Shown here: in pieces, positions 1-7,479 of the stretch | Numbering within the stretch: the first letter of the stretch is position 1 | Layout of the letters: every line of letters begins with the position of its first letter | Assembly: GCA_041750975.1 (NCBI GenBank) | Contig: JBGSYN010000154.1 | Span: forward strand, 1-17,280 | DNA: 17,280 nt | Reading direction: 5' to 3' | Source of the DNA: JBGSYN01 sp041750975 | GTDB lineage: Bacteria > Pseudomonadota > Alphaproteobacteria > Geminicoccales > Geminicoccaceae | Notes under the pieces: generated by a model | What the model was told of the DNA's origin: nothing | Seen by the model: only the letters and a program-made list of their open reading frames with translations | Databases searched by the model: none | Made by a program: the position numbers and the translations under genes

Positions 1-1039
1 GGCCATCGATGAGAGAACGGCGATCGGCGACGGGGGTCTTGGTGATGGCGTCCCTCAGCGGATTGCCGAAGATCATGCACTCATAGGTCTCGCAATTGCG
101 GGCCGAGGCTGCGAGATGCAGGCTGGCCGCGGCACAGACCGCACCCGAAAAACCGATATGCGGGGCATAGGCGACGTGGTGGGCTTCGGCCAGATGGATG
201 ATTTTCCTGGTTTCCGTGATGCCCCCCGAGCGCGCGACGTCGGGCTGGACCAGACCGATGGCGCGTGAGGCGATCAGATCTCTCGCGCCCGAAGCGGTGA
301 ATTCGCTCTCGCCGGCGGCGAGGCGGACTGGCGCCTTGGCGGCAAGCTGGCGATAGCCCTCGACATCTTCGGGCTCGATCGGCTCCTCGAACCAAATATA
401 GCCGAACTCACCCAATGCCCGGGCGACCTCCACTGATTCGCTCAGCGAAAACGCCCAATTGGCGTCGGTGCTGAGGCTGATCCCGGGGCCGGCGCGCTCG
501 CGGACGAGGCGGCAGCGGGCGATCGCCTTATCGACGGGCTGGCCGATCTTGACCTTGATCTCCCGAAAACCCCATTCCAGTGACTGTTCGATCTGCCGGA
601 TGGCGACATCGTCATCGTTCCAGCCGATGGCCGAGGCGTAGGCTGGAATCGAACCCCTGCCGGTGTGACCGAGAATCTTATAGAGCGGCGCATCGAGCGC
701 TTTGCCGACAATGTCCCAAAGCGCGATGTCGACAGCGGCCACGGCCTCGATCAGCGCACCGCCAAAGCGGCCGGTGAAAACGCGCGCCATTTTCGGCCAG
801 AGGGCCTCGACCGCGAACGGATCGGCGCCGATGACGATGGGGGCGAGCAATTCATCGACCAGATGAGCGAAGGCGCGAGGCGCTTTTCGCGACAACCCCT
901 CGCCCCAGCCGATCAGGCCGTCATCGGTCGTGATCTTGACCAGAAGGCAGGAGACCTGGCTCCAATCCGCCTGGCTCGTGCCTTGCGGGTCGGTGATCCG
1001 GGCGGTAAGCGGGAAGGTCTCGATTATTTGAACGCGCAT
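1..1039 (-). CDS. Enolase-superfamily sugar-acid dehydratase (mandelate racemase subgroup), 3' end cut by the window edge
   Basis: The 346 codons in view run off the left edge; family members are usually 370-400 residues. Reading the minus strand shows the mandelate-racemase-type catalytic set: a KxK pair (Lys162, Lys164 in EIKVKIG), metal ligands Asp192 (STDANW), Glu218 (WFEEP) and Glu244 (AAGESE), and a His/Asp dyad of Asp267 (QPDVARSGG) and His294 (YAPHIGF). In this family these residues abstract the proton alpha to a carboxylate, giving sugar-acid dehydration or racemisation through a Mg-bound enolate. The exact substrate (galactonate, gluconate, arabinonate type) cannot be read from the sequence. 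The ATG lies 9 bases after the permease stop, so it is the last visible gene of the transporter operon and probably acts on the imported compound or its oxidised product. Confidence 0.88.
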   Translation of the reverse strand, partial: MRVQIIETFPLTARITDPQGTSQADWSQVSCLLVKITTDDGLIGWGEGLSRKAPRAFAHLVDELLAPIVIGADPFAVEALWPKMARVFTGRFGGALIEAVAAVDIALWDIVGKALDAPLYKILGHTGRGSIPAYASAIGWNDDDVAIRQIEQSLEWGFREIKVKIGQPVDKAIARCRLVRERAGPGISLSTDANWAFSLSESVEVARALGEFGYIWFEEPIEPEDVEGYRQLAAKAPVRLAAGESEFTASGARDLIASRAIGLVQPDVARSGGITETRKIIHLAEAHHVAYAPHIGFSGAVCAAASLHLAASARNCETYECMIFGNPLRDAITKTPVADRRSLIDG

Positions 1040-1048
1040 GCGGGATCT

Positions 1049-1882
1049 CTAATTCTTGACGCCGCCGGCGGTGAGGCCGGCGACCACATATTTCTGGACG
1101 GCGATGACGAAGATCGTGATCGGCACGAGTTGGATGGTGGCGGCGGCGAACAGCATGCCCCAATCGACCCCCTCGACCGTGCCGAGGATTTCGCTGATGA
1201 CCAGGGGTGCTGTCTTGGCGTCGCGGGTGGTGAAGATCAGCGCGAAGATGAATTCGTTCCATGAGAAGACGAAGACGAAGATCGAGGCCGCGACGATGCC
1301 GTGAACGGCGAGTGGCAGAACCACCTTGCGCAGGGTCTGCAGGACGGTAGCGCCGTCGATGAAGGCGGCCTCCTCGAGTTCGCGCGGGATATCGTCGATG
1401 AAGGCCTTCATGATCCAGGTCGAAAGGCTGACGAAGAACGTCGCGTAAAGGAGGATCAGGATCACGTAAGTGTCGTTGAGCCCGAACTCGTTGACGACGG
1501 GAAAAAGCGGCAGGGTGATGATGATGGGCGGCAGCATCCGCACGAACAGCATGAAGAAGGCCGAGCCCGTCAGCAGGCTCGAGCGGCAGCGCGAATAGAC
1601 ATAGCCCGCCAGAGCGGATGACGTGATGCAGAGCAGCGTGGCGCCGATCGTGACGATCAGACTGTTCAGCAGATTGTGTGAGAACTCCGGCCAGACGCGA
1701 AACAATTCGCGATAATTGTCGAAGGTCGGCTGAAAGAACAGGCTTGGCGGAACCTCGAAGATTTCCCGTGGCGGCTTGAAGGAGGAGGCCACCACCAAAT
1801 AAATCGGAAAGCCCGACCACAGCAGCGCCAGCCCGATCAGGCAGAGGCGAACGGCTTTTTCGCGCGCCGAAAGCCTAAGCAT
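1049..1882 (-). CDS. ABC sugar transporter inner-membrane permease, MalG/UgpE type
   Basis: This 277-residue polytopic protein has about six hydrophobic segments, the first at residues 12-33. It carries the EAA cytoplasmic loop at residues 171-190 (EAAFIDGATVLQTLRKVVLP), where binding-protein-dependent permeases contact the ATPase. Length and organisation match the MalG branch of carbohydrate uptake family 1. Its start overlaps the end of the MalF-type gene by 8 bases, indicating translational coupling and a heterodimeric channel. The C-terminus is short, and the enolase-family gene follows after 9 bases. The transported sugar is not evident from the permease. Confidence 0.93.
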   Translation of the reverse strand: MLRLSAREKAVRLCLIGLALLWSGFPIYLVVASSFKPPREIFEVPPSLFFQPTFDNYRELFRVWPEFSHNLLNSLIVTIGATLLCITSSALAGYVYSRCRSSLLTGSAFFMLFVRMLPPIIITLPLFPVVNEFGLNDTYVILILLYATFFVSLSTWIMKAFIDDIPRELEEAAFIDGATVLQTLRKVVLPLAVHGIVAASIFVFVFSWNEFIFALIFTTRDAKTAPLVISEILGTVEGVDWGMLFAAATIQLVPITIFVIAVQKYVVAGLTAGGVKN

Positions 1883-2747
1883 CGCGGAACATCCGACGAT
1901 ACATCTGATAGAGGTAATAGAGTGCGATCAGCAACGAGAGCGCTACCATCACCCAGCCGGTGGCCGCCGCAACACCGAATTCCTGATAGCGGAAGCCATG
2001 CCTATAGAGGTAGACGGCGAGCACTTCGGTGAGCCGGGCCGGGCCGCCCTCGGTCAAGAGCCAGACTTCGGAGAAGAGGCGCATCGCGAAGATGTAGCGG
2101 AACAGGAGCGCCACCAGCACGGCCGGCATGATCATCGGCAGAGTGACGTTCCAGAATGTCTGGAAGCGGGTCGCACCGTCGACGGTGGCGGCTTCGACGA
2201 CATCGCGCGGCAGGGTGGTGACGGCCGAATAGAGGATGAGGAAGGTGAAGGGCAGCGTCAGCCAGATGCTCAGGACCGAGACAACGCCCAGCGCCTGCCA
2301 GCGGCTCGTCGCCCAGGAGATCTGGCCGGCGCCGACGCTATCCAGGAGCCAGTTGATAAGCCCGACATCGGGCTCGAGCATGAATCGCCACATCACGACG
2401 GCACTGACCTCGGTGACGGCGTAGGGCATCAGGAGGATCGAAATGACCAGCCGCTTGCCGGGACACCAGCCGGCGATCAGCAGAGCCAGCCCAATGCCCA
2501 GGATCAGCTCCCCATAGACGACGATATTGACGACGACGAAGGTGTTCCAAAAGGCGCGCCAGAAGATCGGATCGGCAAAGATGAAGATGTAGTTGGCGAG
2601 CCCGACATAGATGGTCTCGGTGCCATAGCTCGATTGATGCAGACTGAGCCAGAGTACGTAGATCGACGGAATGAAAATAAAGCCGATCAGCAAGAGCTGG
2701 ACCGGTGAGATCATCAAAAGATGATACCAGCGAAGCTTGTACATCAA
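1875..2747 (-). CDS. ABC sugar transporter inner-membrane permease, MalF/UgpA type
   Basis: This 290-residue membrane protein starts with two adjacent ATG codons, has a first transmembrane helix near residues 12-35, and carries an EAA loop at residues 185-204 (EAATVDGATRFQTFWNVTLP). It lacks the large periplasmic P2 loop of enteric MalF, as is usual for UgpA-like permeases of alphaproteobacterial sugar transporters. No clear Shine-Dalgarno precedes the ATG pair. A 64-base spacer with a strong hairpin separates it from the upstream solute-binding-protein gene, while the downstream permease overlaps it. It should pair with the MalG-type subunit. Confidence 0.93.
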   Translation of the reverse strand: MMYKLRWYHLLMISPVQLLLIGFIFIPSIYVLWLSLHQSSYGTETIYVGLANYIFIFADPIFWRAFWNTFVVVNIVVYGELILGIGLALLIAGWCPGKRLVISILLMPYAVTEVSAVVMWRFMLEPDVGLINWLLDSVGAGQISWATSRWQALGVVSVLSIWLTLPFTFLILYSAVTTLPRDVVEAATVDGATRFQTFWNVTLPMIMPAVLVALLFRYIFAMRLFSEVWLLTEGGPARLTEVLAVYLYRHGFRYQEFGVAAATGWVMVALSLLIALYYLYQMYRRMFRDA

Positions 2748-2770
2748 ATAGTCGAAGAGCCGGAGATTAT

Positions 2771-2800
2771 GCCGGCAGGGATCTTCACTTCCCCGCCGGC
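2771..2800. promoter_or_regulatory. Intercistronic hairpin between binding-protein and permease genes
   Basis: A 10-base stem with one mismatch (GCCGGCAGGG against CCCCGCCGGC) encloses a 10-base loop, just after the solute-binding-protein stop and before the MalF-type start. There is no T-run. Such intergenic hairpins are known (malE-malF of E. coli) to protect the upstream message and cause partial termination, giving excess binding protein over permease. The structure is seen; the role is inferred from its position. Confidence 0.6.
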
Positions 2801-2811
2801 ACCATCATTTG

Positions 2812-4098
2812 CTATTTCGGCAGAAGCGGCTCGACCCGTCTGGTCAGATCGTCCATCGCCTGTTGCGGTGTCTTCGCACCGAGCAGCGCTGCCTGCACTT
2901 CTTCCTTGACCATATCGTCAACCTTGGCGGAATCGGCAAAGCCCGGCAAGGGCACCTTGGCGACTTCCACGGCCAGCTTCTCGGCATCCGCATAGGGCAC
3001 CAATTCCTGCACCCGCGGGTCGTCATAGGCCGAAGGGCGAACCGGACCATTACCGTTGATTGCGGCGCGGACCGTCGCATCGGGTGTCGAAAGCGCCTTG
3101 ATGAACTGCCAGGCGAGTTCCTTGTTGGGGGCATTCCTGGGGATCGCGAGCGCCCAGATTTCCGTCTTGACTGGTGCTACGCCCGCTACACCCGAGGCAT
3201 CCGATAGAGGCATGGCCGTGACGTTGATCTCGCCCGGATGCTTCGACTTCTCGGGATCGTTGAACGGCGTGTGGCGGCCGAAGGGGTTGATCGACATCGC
3301 CACCCGGCCCTGCTGCATGAAGGTGATGACGTCCTCGGTGGTGAAGCCGATATAGGCCTCGGGCATGATGCCGCGCTCATAGAAGTCGGCGAGCAGCGCC
3401 ACCCCCTCGACCATTCCAGGTTCGCTGGCCTTGAGCTCGAAATCCGGCGTCAGGAAGTCGCCGCCGGAGGCCCAGATCACGTCCATGATATTGGCCGGCC
3501 CCTGCCCGCCGAGGACGAAGCCATGGACTTGCGTGCCGTCCTCGCGCTCATAGGTCAGCTTCTCGGCGTATTCGATGAACTCCTCGAAACTCTTGGGCGG
3601 ACCGTCCAATCCCTGCTCGGCGAGGAATGTCTCGTTATAATGCAGGCCGTGGGTCGCGTGGCGGAACGGAATCCCATAGAGCTTGCCGTCGAACGTCATG
3701 GCCTCTTTCATGCCCGCCGAAATACCCTCGAATTCCGGGATCGGATCGCGTTCCTGGTAGGCATCCAGCGGCTCGAACAGATTGGCCACGTTCTCGTTGG
3801 CGAACCTGTTCAAGAGAAAGGCCACATCGACATTGCCGTCGTCGAGACTGGCCTCGCGGAACAGCCGCTCATGCAGTGGTGTCACGCCAAAGGTCAGCCA
3901 TTCGACCGACGCATTGTTGGCCTCCTCGAACTCGGCAACGATATTGCCGCCCTCGCCTTCCGTGCTGACACTTTGATGCACGGCATGGCCCATCACCGTA
4001 AGGCTCTCCTGCGCCTGGACAGTCCAGGTGCCGAGCAGCATCAGCACGGCGCCACTTGCCAATAACGTAGTGAGCTTGCCTGATAATGTCGTTTTCAT
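2812..4098 (-). CDS. Extracellular solute-binding protein, family 1, of a sugar ABC transporter
   Basis: This 428-residue protein begins with a Sec signal peptide: lysines after the Met, a hydrophobic core (LLASGAVLMLLGTW) and a likely cleavage after VQA. The rest resembles family 1 periplasmic binding proteins, including GKLYGIPF and FMQQGRVAMSINPFG segments and a helical C-terminal lobe. I chose the ATG at 4098 over the in-frame GTG at 4107 because AAAAGGGG lies 8 bases before the ATG but abuts the GTG. It captures the substrate in the periplasm for the two permeases. No ATPase gene is in the window, so that subunit is either beyond base 1 or supplied by a shared MsmK/UgpC-like protein. Confidence 0.93.
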   Translation of the reverse strand: MKTTLSGKLTTLLASGAVLMLLGTWTVQAQESLTVMGHAVHQSVSTEGEGGNIVAEFEEANNASVEWLTFGVTPLHERLFREASLDDGNVDVAFLLNRFANENVANLFEPLDAYQERDPIPEFEGISAGMKEAMTFDGKLYGIPFRHATHGLHYNETFLAEQGLDGPPKSFEEFIEYAEKLTYEREDGTQVHGFVLGGQGPANIMDVIWASGGDFLTPDFELKASEPGMVEGVALLADFYERGIMPEAYIGFTTEDVITFMQQGRVAMSINPFGRHTPFNDPEKSKHPGEINVTAMPLSDASGVAGVAPVKTEIWALAIPRNAPNKELAWQFIKALSTPDATVRAAINGNGPVRPSAYDDPRVQELVPYADAEKLAVEVAKVPLPGFADSAKVDDMVKEEVQAALLGAKTPQQAMDDLTRRVEPLLPK

Positions 4099-4114
4099 TT
4101 CCGCCACCCCTTTT

Positions 4115-4123
4115 GTAGTTTAC
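4115..4123. promoter_or_regulatory. GTAGTTTAC motif upstream of the binding-protein gene, possible RpiR half-operator
   Basis: The 50-base gap between the RpiR-type gene and the binding-protein ATG contains GTAGTTTAC, next to the Shine-Dalgarno on the minus strand. The same GTAGTTT..TAC core occurs twice in the divergent promoter region at 6302-6388. This is a short motif and could be coincidence; the shared core is what makes it worth marking. Confidence 0.3.
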
Positions 4124-4148
4124 CGAATACTTGATCAGTGCCTGTCAG

Positions 4149-5048
4149 TCATGCCGCCGATCGTTGGCGGCGCTTCCCCGGCGCATCGGCAATCACCCGC
4201 TGATCCTCAAGTGAATCCTTGATGCGCTGGAATTCCTCGGCGGTGTCGCCGCCGCGCCGGAGAGCGACACTGGTCGCGAGGATGTCGACCACGGCCAGAT
4301 GAGCAAGCCTCGTCGTCATCGGGGCATAGATGAAAGTGTCCTCGATGGTGTCGACGGCGAGCGTCATCGAACAGGCCCGCGCCAAAGTGGTTTCGGCTCT
4401 GGTGACGCCGATGACGAAAGCACCCTGAGCCCGCGCCTGTTCGGCCGTCCGAATAATATCCTTGATCTGGCCCGTATAGGAAAAGGCGAGCGCGCAATCG
4501 CCCGGCTTCAGGGTACAGGCCGCCATGGTCTGCAGATGGCCGTCGAGGCATAAGGTCGAGGCGACGCCGAGGCGCATGAATTTCTGGTGCGCATCCATGG
4601 CGGCGATGGTCGAGAGCCCGACGCCGTAGCAATCGACCCGGGCGGCGGCGACCAGCGCCGTCGTGGCACGATCGAGTGCTGTGCGGTCGAGGTTCTCCTT
4701 GAGACGGGCGAGCGTGCTCATGGAGGAATCGAATATCTTGTCGACCACCGTGTCGAGGCCGTCGGTCGGCTCGACCTCGCGGTGGATGAAGGCGGTTCCG
4801 GCAGCGAGGCTTTGCGCCAGCTTCAGTTTCAGTTCGGGATAGCCGGCACAGCCCGCAGCCCTGCAGAAGCGGATCACGGTCGGCTCGCTGACGCCTGCGC
4901 GTTCCGCCATCATTGCGAGCGGCATGCGAATGACCAGGGCCGGATCGTCGAGAATGACCTCGGCGACCTTGCGCTCAGCACTTCGGAGATGGCCGAGCCC
5001 CTTTTCGATATCGGTCAGCAGACTACCGTTTGCGCTCATCCCCAGCAT
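4149..5048 (-). CDS. RpiR/MurR-family transcriptional regulator (HTH plus SIS domain)
   Basis: This 299-residue protein has an N-terminal HTH_6 domain (residues about 8-80, recognition helix near 53-64 in GVSEPTVIRFCRAAG) and a C-terminal SIS sugar-isomerase fold (about 130-250, with VDCYGVGLSTIAAMDAH and the phosphosugar-loop-like FSYTGQIKDI at 189-198). RpiR proteins bind palindromic DNA and sense phosphorylated sugars or sugar acids. The gene starts one base after the preceding stop, with AAGGGA close upstream; an in-frame ATG nine bases later is a second possibility. Its place inside the operon indicates that it controls the transporter genes and probably the divergent dehydrogenase. Confidence 0.93.
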   Translation of the reverse strand: MLGMSANGSLLTDIEKGLGHLRSAERKVAEVILDDPALVIRMPLAMMAERAGVSEPTVIRFCRAAGCAGYPELKLKLAQSLAAGTAFIHREVEPTDGLDTVVDKIFDSSMSTLARLKENLDRTALDRATTALVAAARVDCYGVGLSTIAAMDAHQKFMRLGVASTLCLDGHLQTMAACTLKPGDCALAFSYTGQIKDIIRTAEQARAQGAFVIGVTRAETTLARACSMTLAVDTIEDTFIYAPMTTRLAHLAVVDILATSVALRRGGDTAEEFQRIKDSLEDQRVIADAPGKRRQRSAA

Positions 5049-5049
5049 C

Positions 5050-5382
5050 TCATCCCTTGAGCGCCAGCGTAACCATCACCTTGCGCCAGGCGCCTGTGGG
5101 AATTGATGCGCGCAGCTTCAGGAAATGGCCGAAATTGGTGAGCTTGGCGAACGCAACACCACCCGCATGGAAGGGCAACTCGACACGCGAGCCTTCCCTG
5201 GCCCAATGAATACCGTCGGGCGAGATCAGGACCTGCGCCGAGCTCGGCCCGGATGCCGACGATTCGAGGGTGCGGATGAAAACGACGCATTCGCGGGCCC
5301 AGGGTGCCTCATAGGGTTCCGTCTCGACATCGCCTTCCCAGCGTTCGCCGCGGACGATGACCGCGGTATAGGCCTCATTCAT
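5050..5382 (-). CDS. Hypothetical 110-residue beta-rich protein, coupled to the 306-residue protein gene
   Basis: I do not recognise this family. The ATG at 5382 overlaps the end of the upstream gene by 8 bases (upstream stop at 5375-5377), a better start than the more distal one 69 bases earlier, which would lie inside that gene. The protein has no signal peptide or membrane segment. It alternates hydrophobic and polar residues in a pattern typical of a small beta-sandwich, with conserved-looking pieces PYEAPWARE, ISPDGIHW and FGHFLKLR. The coupling implies a partner of the 306-residue protein, perhaps an accessory subunit or carbohydrate-binding module of the same catabolic operon. Function unknown. 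Confidence 0.75.
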   Translation of the reverse strand: MNEAYTAVIVRGERWEGDVETEPYEAPWARECVVFIRTLESSASGPSSAQVLISPDGIHWAREGSRVELPFHAGGVAFAKLTNFGHFLKLRASIPTGAWRKVMVTLALKG

Positions 5383-6295
5383 GGCCCCAGTCTCCCGAGA
5401 CCAGAATGGAATCGACGTAGTAAAAACAACGCTTGTCGGTCGCGGTCTCACAGAAAAGGCAAATATTCAGCATGCAGGCAAGGTTGGGCCAGGCCGGCAT
5501 CACCATGGTCTCGATCGAGGCGGTATTGAAATGGCGGTCGTTGCATTGCAAGGCCGTCACCTTCATGGAGCGGAGATCGACCGCCATCCGCACATAGTGC
5601 CAGTTGAGCTTGGTCGGCAATTCGTTATAGCAAAGGATCTGATGTCCGTCCTGGATGTCCTGCCAGCCCTCGTCGGCGAAATGCGGATGGGATCGGGTCT
5701 CGCCAGTCGTGCCGACCTGGTGCGGGCTCTCGACGCTGCTCTTGTACTGCCAGCGCTGGATGAGTTTGCCATCCCTGGCGTTGCGGTATTTGAGATGCGG
5801 CATGGCGCGCCGCCCGGGAGCCTCGGTGCGGTCGGGGTCCTGCAGATCGAGCAGGATGCCAAAGGAACCGACATCGCGGTCCGAGAGCCGGAGCTCGTTC
5901 GCCTCGGGCTTGGCTGCGGCATAGAACTCGACCTGAATAGTGCAGACCTCCGGGAAGGTCAGGCGTTTCAACACCAGGTTGAGAGCGCCCCTGGTGGACC
6001 GGGTCGCGATCTTGAGTGCGTAGGAATTGCTCAAGCCGCCATGCGAACCGGTATCCCAATGCGTGGCACAACTGAGTTGGGGCGCGTACATGCCCCGAAA
6101 CGCCGGCAGCACGTTGTCGAGCGTTTCCTCGTAATTGCCGGTCAGCGCCGTCCAGCCGGACATGCCGTTCGAAAAATCGTCGAAAGAGAGAATGCGGGGC
6201 AGCGGCGTGAAGCGGCTGAGCCGCGGATCGGCTTGCATGAGTGCCCGTTGCAGGACTTGCAGCATAGGTTCGTTTAGCCCTTTTCCCACGACCAT
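5375..6295 (-). CDS. Hypothetical 306-residue protein, possible jelly-roll/lectin-like fold, first gene of the transporter operon
   Basis: I do not recognise the family. There is no signal peptide, so it is probably cytoplasmic. It is rich in aromatic and beta-prone stretches, with an opening FDDFSNGMSGW segment, a central LNLVLKRLTF and a closing FYYVDSILVSGDW that resemble the edges of concanavalin/LamG-like carbohydrate-binding sandwiches; this is inference from pattern only. The ATG at 6295 has no Shine-Dalgarno and sits only 7 bases from the mirror-repeat element. The in-frame ATG at 6265 (MLQVLQRAL) would leave a leader like that of the divergent gene and may be the true start. It overlaps the downstream 110-residue gene by 8 bases. 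Confidence 0.75.
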   Translation of the reverse strand: MVVGKGLNEPMLQVLQRALMQADPRLSRFTPLPRILSFDDFSNGMSGWTALTGNYEETLDNVLPAFRGMYAPQLSCATHWDTGSHGGLSNSYALKIATRSTRGALNLVLKRLTFPEVCTIQVEFYAAAKPEANELRLSDRDVGSFGILLDLQDPDRTEAPGRRAMPHLKYRNARDGKLIQRWQYKSSVESPHQVGTTGETRSHPHFADEGWQDIQDGHQILCYNELPTKLNWHYVRMAVDLRSMKVTALQCNDRHFNTASIETMVMPAWPNLACMLNICLFCETATDKRCFYYVDSILVSGDWGHE

Positions 6296-6301
6296 TCATT
6301 C

Positions 6302-6388
6302 GGTAGTTTTACAAACCTGATACCCTCCAAACGGCTCGGGATCAAGAGTGCCGAGGTGCCATTGGAGGGTTTTTGTAGCGAAACTACG
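6302..6388. promoter_or_regulatory. Divergent control region with mirror-image repeats
   Basis: Two arms face each other around about position 6345. The outer cores are GTAGTTTTAC (6303-6312) and the inverted GTAGCGAAACTAC (6375-6387). Inside them is a perfect 9-base inverted pair, ACCCTCCAA (6322-6330) and TTGGAGGGT (6362-6370), with a smaller CTCGG/CCGAG pair at 6335-6339 and 6351-6355. Each direction of transcription therefore meets the same order of elements (TTGGAGGGT, then TTTGTA..AAACTAC). TTGGAG could double as a -35 box. The layout suggests one regulator, most simply the operon's RpiR protein, controlling both transcription units. Confidence 0.55.
6374..6388. promoter_or_regulatory. 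Palindromic operator candidate for the RpiR-type regulator
   Basis: TGTAGCGAAACTACG is a 15-base palindrome with arms GTAG/CTAC. It fits the general shape of RpiR-family sites such as the HexR consensus TGTARTWWWAYTACA (recalled from the literature). It lies 27 bases before the GTG start of the divergent dehydrogenase, a suitable place to block transcription. Assignment to this regulator is inference. Confidence 0.5.
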
Positions 6389-6402
6389 AAAACGACAACC
6401 TG

Positions 6403-6409
6403 AAGGAGG
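6403..6409 (+). promoter_or_regulatory. Shine-Dalgarno fixing the GTG start of the short-chain dehydrogenase
   Basis: AAGGAGG ends 6 bases before the GTG at 6416. This strong site supports the GTG as initiator; the protein it begins (MFAIDLSGKTALVTG) aligns with the usual N-terminus of the family. Confidence 0.8.
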
Positions 6410-6415
6410 CTTCGC

Positions 6416-7183
6416 GTGTTCGCCATCGATCTTAGCGGCAAGACGGCGCTCGTCACCGGGTCCTCGCGCGGCATCGGCCGGGCCAGCGCCATGCATCTGG
6501 CCGAGGCCGGCTGCGATCTGGTGATCAATTACAAGACCAATCGGGAGGCTGGCGAGACGACCCGACAGGCGATCGAAGCCAAGGGACGCCGGGCCCATCT
6601 GGTCCAATGCGACGTCGAGGATTCGCAGTCGGTCGAGGCCATGGTCGAGGCGGGCCTCAAGCAGTTCGGCAAGATCGACATCCTGGTCAACAATGCCGGC
6701 GGCGGCATTGCCAAACGCGCCGACGAGTTGAGCGACGCCGATTATGCCCGCGTCTTCGACATCAATGTCCGGGCCTATGTCGCGGCGGCCCGAACGGTGC
6801 TGCCAAGCATGAAAAAGCTCGGTTGGGGGCGGATCATCTGCATCGCCTCGGTCGCCGGCCGATCCGGAAAAGCCTTCATCGGCACCTCGCCCGCCTATGC
6901 CGGGGCCAAGGGTGCGGTGATCGCCTATTCGCGCAGCATGGCCCGGGAATGCGGTCCTCATGGCATCACCGTCAACACCATCTGCCCAGGCTGGATCGAC
7001 TGGGAGGGCAAGGGACGCAAGGTCGAGCCCGCACTGCGCGAGGCGGCGGTCCGGGAAATGCCGATGGGACGCGTCGGCAGCGATCTCGATGTCGCGGGTG
7101 CTGTGCTTTACCTCGCCTCGCCGCTTGCCGACTACGTCACGGGCGTCTCCCTCGACGTCAATGGCGGCCTCTACATGGCTTGA
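6416..7183 (+). CDS. Classical short-chain dehydrogenase/reductase (FabG-like fold)
   Basis: This 255-residue protein carries the complete classical SDR signature: cofactor motif TGSSRGIG (residues 14-21), NNAG (92-95), Asn117, and catalytic Ser145, Tyr161 and Lys165 (YAGAK), followed by a PGW segment after strand 6. Such enzymes oxidise or reduce a hydroxyl/keto group with NAD(P). Facing a sugar transporter and a sugar-acid dehydratase across a shared operator region, it most likely oxidises the imported sugar or sugar alcohol, or reduces a keto intermediate. A lipid role (fabG) is less likely in this context. The start is GTG with a strong Shine-Dalgarno. Confidence 0.9.
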   Translation: MFAIDLSGKTALVTGSSRGIGRASAMHLAEAGCDLVINYKTNREAGETTRQAIEAKGRRAHLVQCDVEDSQSVEAMVEAGLKQFGKIDILVNNAGGGIAKRADELSDADYARVFDINVRAYVAAARTVLPSMKKLGWGRIICIASVAGRSGKAFIGTSPAYAGAKGAVIAYSRSMARECGPHGITVNTICPGWIDWEGKGRKVEPALREAAVREMPMGRVGSDLDVAGAVLYLASPLADYVTGVSLDVNGGLYMA

Positions 7184-7479
7184 AGCCGCCGGGATCTGAT
7201 CGACGGCGAAGTCGTGCCCATTCGTAGATTTAGCGTAAATCGCTCGTAATATACGCGACGTTATGTCGATGTAAAAAGCTGCAGAACCAGCTATTTCAGT
7301 GATCTTAAAGCACCGCCTCCACGTATTTTTTCTCGTATCGAAGTATCCGACACGTATTCTGGTGAGAACTATAAATAAGTGTGCGACTATTTGGCAGTAC
7401 AACAGGGATCTATTTTGCCCAGTTGAGTCAAGCGTAACGGAAACTTGACACAAAAATCACTGCAGATGGACTAAGCACT
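7184..7479. other. AT-rich leader region upstream of the rhodopsin gene
   Basis: These 296 bases have no convincing gene. They are clearly more AT-rich than the flanking genes and contain short inverted repeats (AGCTG/CAGCT near 7278-7295) that may end the dehydrogenase transcript, three CGTAT words (7322, 7334, 7353) and the promoter listed separately. No clear Shine-Dalgarno precedes the rhodopsin ATG. Confidence 0.5.
7347..7375 (+). promoter_or_regulatory. Candidate sigma-70 promoter for the rhodopsin gene
   Basis: CCGACA (7347-7352) and TATAAA (7370-7375) are separated by 17 bases; the -10 matches the consensus at five of six positions and the -35 at four. Initiation near 7382 would give a leader of about 98 bases. 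A TTGACA at 7445-7450 is closer to the gene but has no good -10. Confidence 0.45.

Noticed and set aside
6296..7453. 385-codon minus-strand frame opposite the short-chain dehydrogenase
   Set aside because: The plus strand has the full SDR motif set and a strong Shine-Dalgarno; the antisense text is His/Asp/Gly-rich and motif-free.
7445..7473. TTGACA as the -35 of the rhodopsin gene
   Set aside because: No acceptable -10 lies 16-18 bases downstream, and transcription would begin at or inside the start codon.
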